A stretch of 13,926 nt of DNA from Thiomonas sp. GTDB lineage: Bacteria; Pseudomonadota; Gammaproteobacteria; Burkholderiales; Burkholderiaceae_C. Positions 12,808 through 13,926 of the stretch are shown piece after piece. The notes beneath the pieces are model-generated. The model was not told the origin of the DNA. It searched no databases and saw nothing but the letters and a program-made list of their open reading frames with translations. Position 1 is the stretch's first letter, and each line of letters starts with the position of its first letter. Both the position numbers and the translations under genes were made by a program. Where the stretch lies: contig JAQTVS010000037.1 in assembly GCA_028706735.1 (NCBI GenBank), positions 1 through 13,926 of the forward strand. The letters are read 5' to 3'.

Positions 12808-13644
12808 TCAGCGCGGCGTCAACATGGGCCCCAGACTCTGGGCGACGCGGGTGATGAGGTCGATGGCCAGCAGGCGGTCGTTCTCGATCTCGGCGGGCTC
12901 GCGCTGCGCCAGCACCTGCGTGGCATGGCGCAGGCGCTCGATTTCTTCGGCGTAGATGGCATGCCAGTCGGAATCGGGGGCTTCGATGCGCTCGCGGTTG
13001 AAGGTGCGCGACAGAATCACGCTGCGCGACCCCAGGCGCAGATGCTCACCCAGCACCACGCGTCCGGGCAGCAGCCCTTCGTCCAGCCGGGCGATGCCGC
13101 CGAAGCCGAAGCGTTTGCCCTGCCGCTTCGCCACGGCCGCGACGCGATCGACCACGCCGTCGGCCAGCGGCTGGAACATGAAGCGCAGGCCCAGCTCGCG
13201 GTGCAGGTCATTGAGGCCCACATAAATTTCATCCAGACCGCTCAGCCCTGCCCAATGCGGCAGGCTTTGCAGCGCGTCGCGCGTTTCGAGCAGGGCGATG
13301 GTCTGGGCACGGCCTGCCACCATCCCGACGAACTGCGCCACGGCATCCGCGCTGCGAAACATCGGCAGCATGAGATGGCTGGCGCCGCTGGCGATGGCCT
13401 GATCGATGTCGTCAGCGCTAGCCTCATGCAGGGGGTTGATGCGCACGATCAGCGCCGCATGCGGCGCCGCCTGGCGGACGATGGCCACGTCTTGCGGGAC
13501 ATGGTCGGAAATGAAGGTGCCCATGCCGCCCTGGCGCTCCTGCTTGCCGTGGCGCTCCAGGTCCACCATGATCCGCGCCACGCCGCAGCGCACGGCAAAG
13601 GCGGCAAAATCGGGGTCGTTGGTGATCTGGATGAAGTCCATCAT
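12808..13644 (-). CDS. HpcH/HpaI aldolase / citrate lyase family protein
   Basis: A 278-residue TIM-barrel protein. Recognisable blocks are ARIMVDLERHGKQERQ (23-38), FISDHVP (44-50), GASHLMLPMF (87-96), IALLETRDAL (116-125) with E120 and IYVGLNDLHRELG (140-152) with D146, which match the metal-binding Glu and Asp of HpcH/HpaI-type class II aldolases. Family members cleave or form C-C bonds with pyruvate or oxaloacetate-like substrates. Its place between a probable flippase and the initiating transferase suggests a part in making or modifying a sugar or acyl substituent of this glycan; that is inference, since the substrate is unknown. Two Met codons open the frame (13644 and 13641) and either could be used; no strong ribosome-binding site is seen. 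Confidence 0.85.
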   Translation of the reverse strand: MMDFIQITNDPDFAAFAVRCGVARIMVDLERHGKQERQGGMGTFISDHVPQDVAIVRQAAPHAALIVRINPLHEASADDIDQAIASGASHLMLPMFRSADAVAQFVGMVAGRAQTIALLETRDALQSLPHWAGLSGLDEIYVGLNDLHRELGLRFMFQPLADGVVDRVAAVAKRQGKRFGFGGIARLDEGLLPGRVVLGEHLRLGSRSVILSRTFNRERIEAPDSDWHAIYAEEIERLRHATQVLAQREPAEIENDRLLAIDLITRVAQSLGPMLTPR

Positions 13645-13665
13645 GCGAAAGGGACAGAAGAAGGG

Positions 13666-13926
13666 TCAGGACGTGCGGCGTAGCCGACGGGAAGTGTAGC
13701 GATCGCGCACCAACCGCCCCAGCGGATCGAAGCGCAACAACGCCCACGCGCCGCCAGCGAACACCGCCGCTGCCAGCGTCAGGCCCAGCGGCCAGGGCAG
13801 GTTGATCGCATGCAGTGCGGCCCCCGTTGCGCCGAGCGCCAGCAGCGCCGCCAGCAGCACGCCGGCATTGCGCCACTGCGCATCGGCCTGATGCCGCGCC
13901 AGCCTCCACCACAGCACCACCACCGC
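13666..13926 (-). CDS. C-terminal end of a membrane protein, probably a Wzx-type flippase
   Basis: Only the last 86 residues are in the window; the frame is open at the right edge. Two hydrophobic segments, NAGVLLAALLALGATGAAL and LPWPLGLTLAAAVFAGGAWALL, are followed by a basic tail (RFDPLGRLVRDRYTSRRLRR). This resembles the end of polysaccharide (MOP/Wzx) flippases, which move undecaprenyl-linked sugars across the inner membrane, and the neighbourhood fits. The fragment is too short to exclude another polytopic protein such as a polymerase. The stop lies 21 bases before the aldolase start. Confidence 0.6.
   Translation of the reverse strand, partial: AVVVLWWRLARHQADAQWRNAGVLLAALLALGATGAALHAINLPWPLGLTLAAAVFAGGAWALLRFDPLGRLVRDRYTSRRLRRTS

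Overview
The window looks like a chromosomal polysaccharide locus of a high-GC betaproteobacterium, probably Burkholderiales. That placement is an inference from the strong G/C codon bias, dense gene packing and the G/C-rich hairpin repeats; no rRNA or other phylogenetic marker is present.

Right part (6795-13926, all minus strand, read right to left): the end of a membrane protein (probably a Wzx-type flippase), an HpcH/HpaI-type aldolase, a small PglC/WcaJ-like initiating sugar-phosphate transferase, a strongly structured leader, a glutamine-dependent asparagine synthase family amidotransferase, a GT-B-like glycosyltransferase, the CMP-nonulosonate synthetase neuA and the nonulosonate synthase neuB. 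Left part (1-2202, minus strand): the hydrolysing UDP/GDP-GlcNAc 2-epimerase neuC, the acyltransferase neuD and the N-terminal CBS domain of a probable PtmE-like sugar nucleotidyltransferase. Together these make, activate and transfer a sialic or legionaminic acid-type sugar into a surface glycan. The CBS nucleotidyltransferase next to neuC favours legionaminic acid.

Middle part (2203-6794): the neu genes are split by about 4.6 kb of unrelated, defence-like DNA. It holds two successive 'helicase leftward, MNT/HEPN pair rightward' modules. Module 1 is a decayed C-terminal helicase fragment, interrupted by a 101-bp MITE-like element, followed by a winged-helix MNT nucleotidyltransferase and a HEPN-like protein. 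Module 2 is an intact NERD-nuclease/UvrD-type helicase followed by a textbook mntA-hepT toxin-antitoxin pair.

The most unusual feature is repeat invasion of coding sequence. An 81-bp element made of two G/C-rich hairpins sits in frame in neuC (about two units) and, in the opposite orientation, in the glycosyltransferase gene (three units). A second short repeat is shared by neuB and the glycosyltransferase. Neither repeat breaks a reading frame. One array unit carries a compensatory base-pair change in its hairpin.
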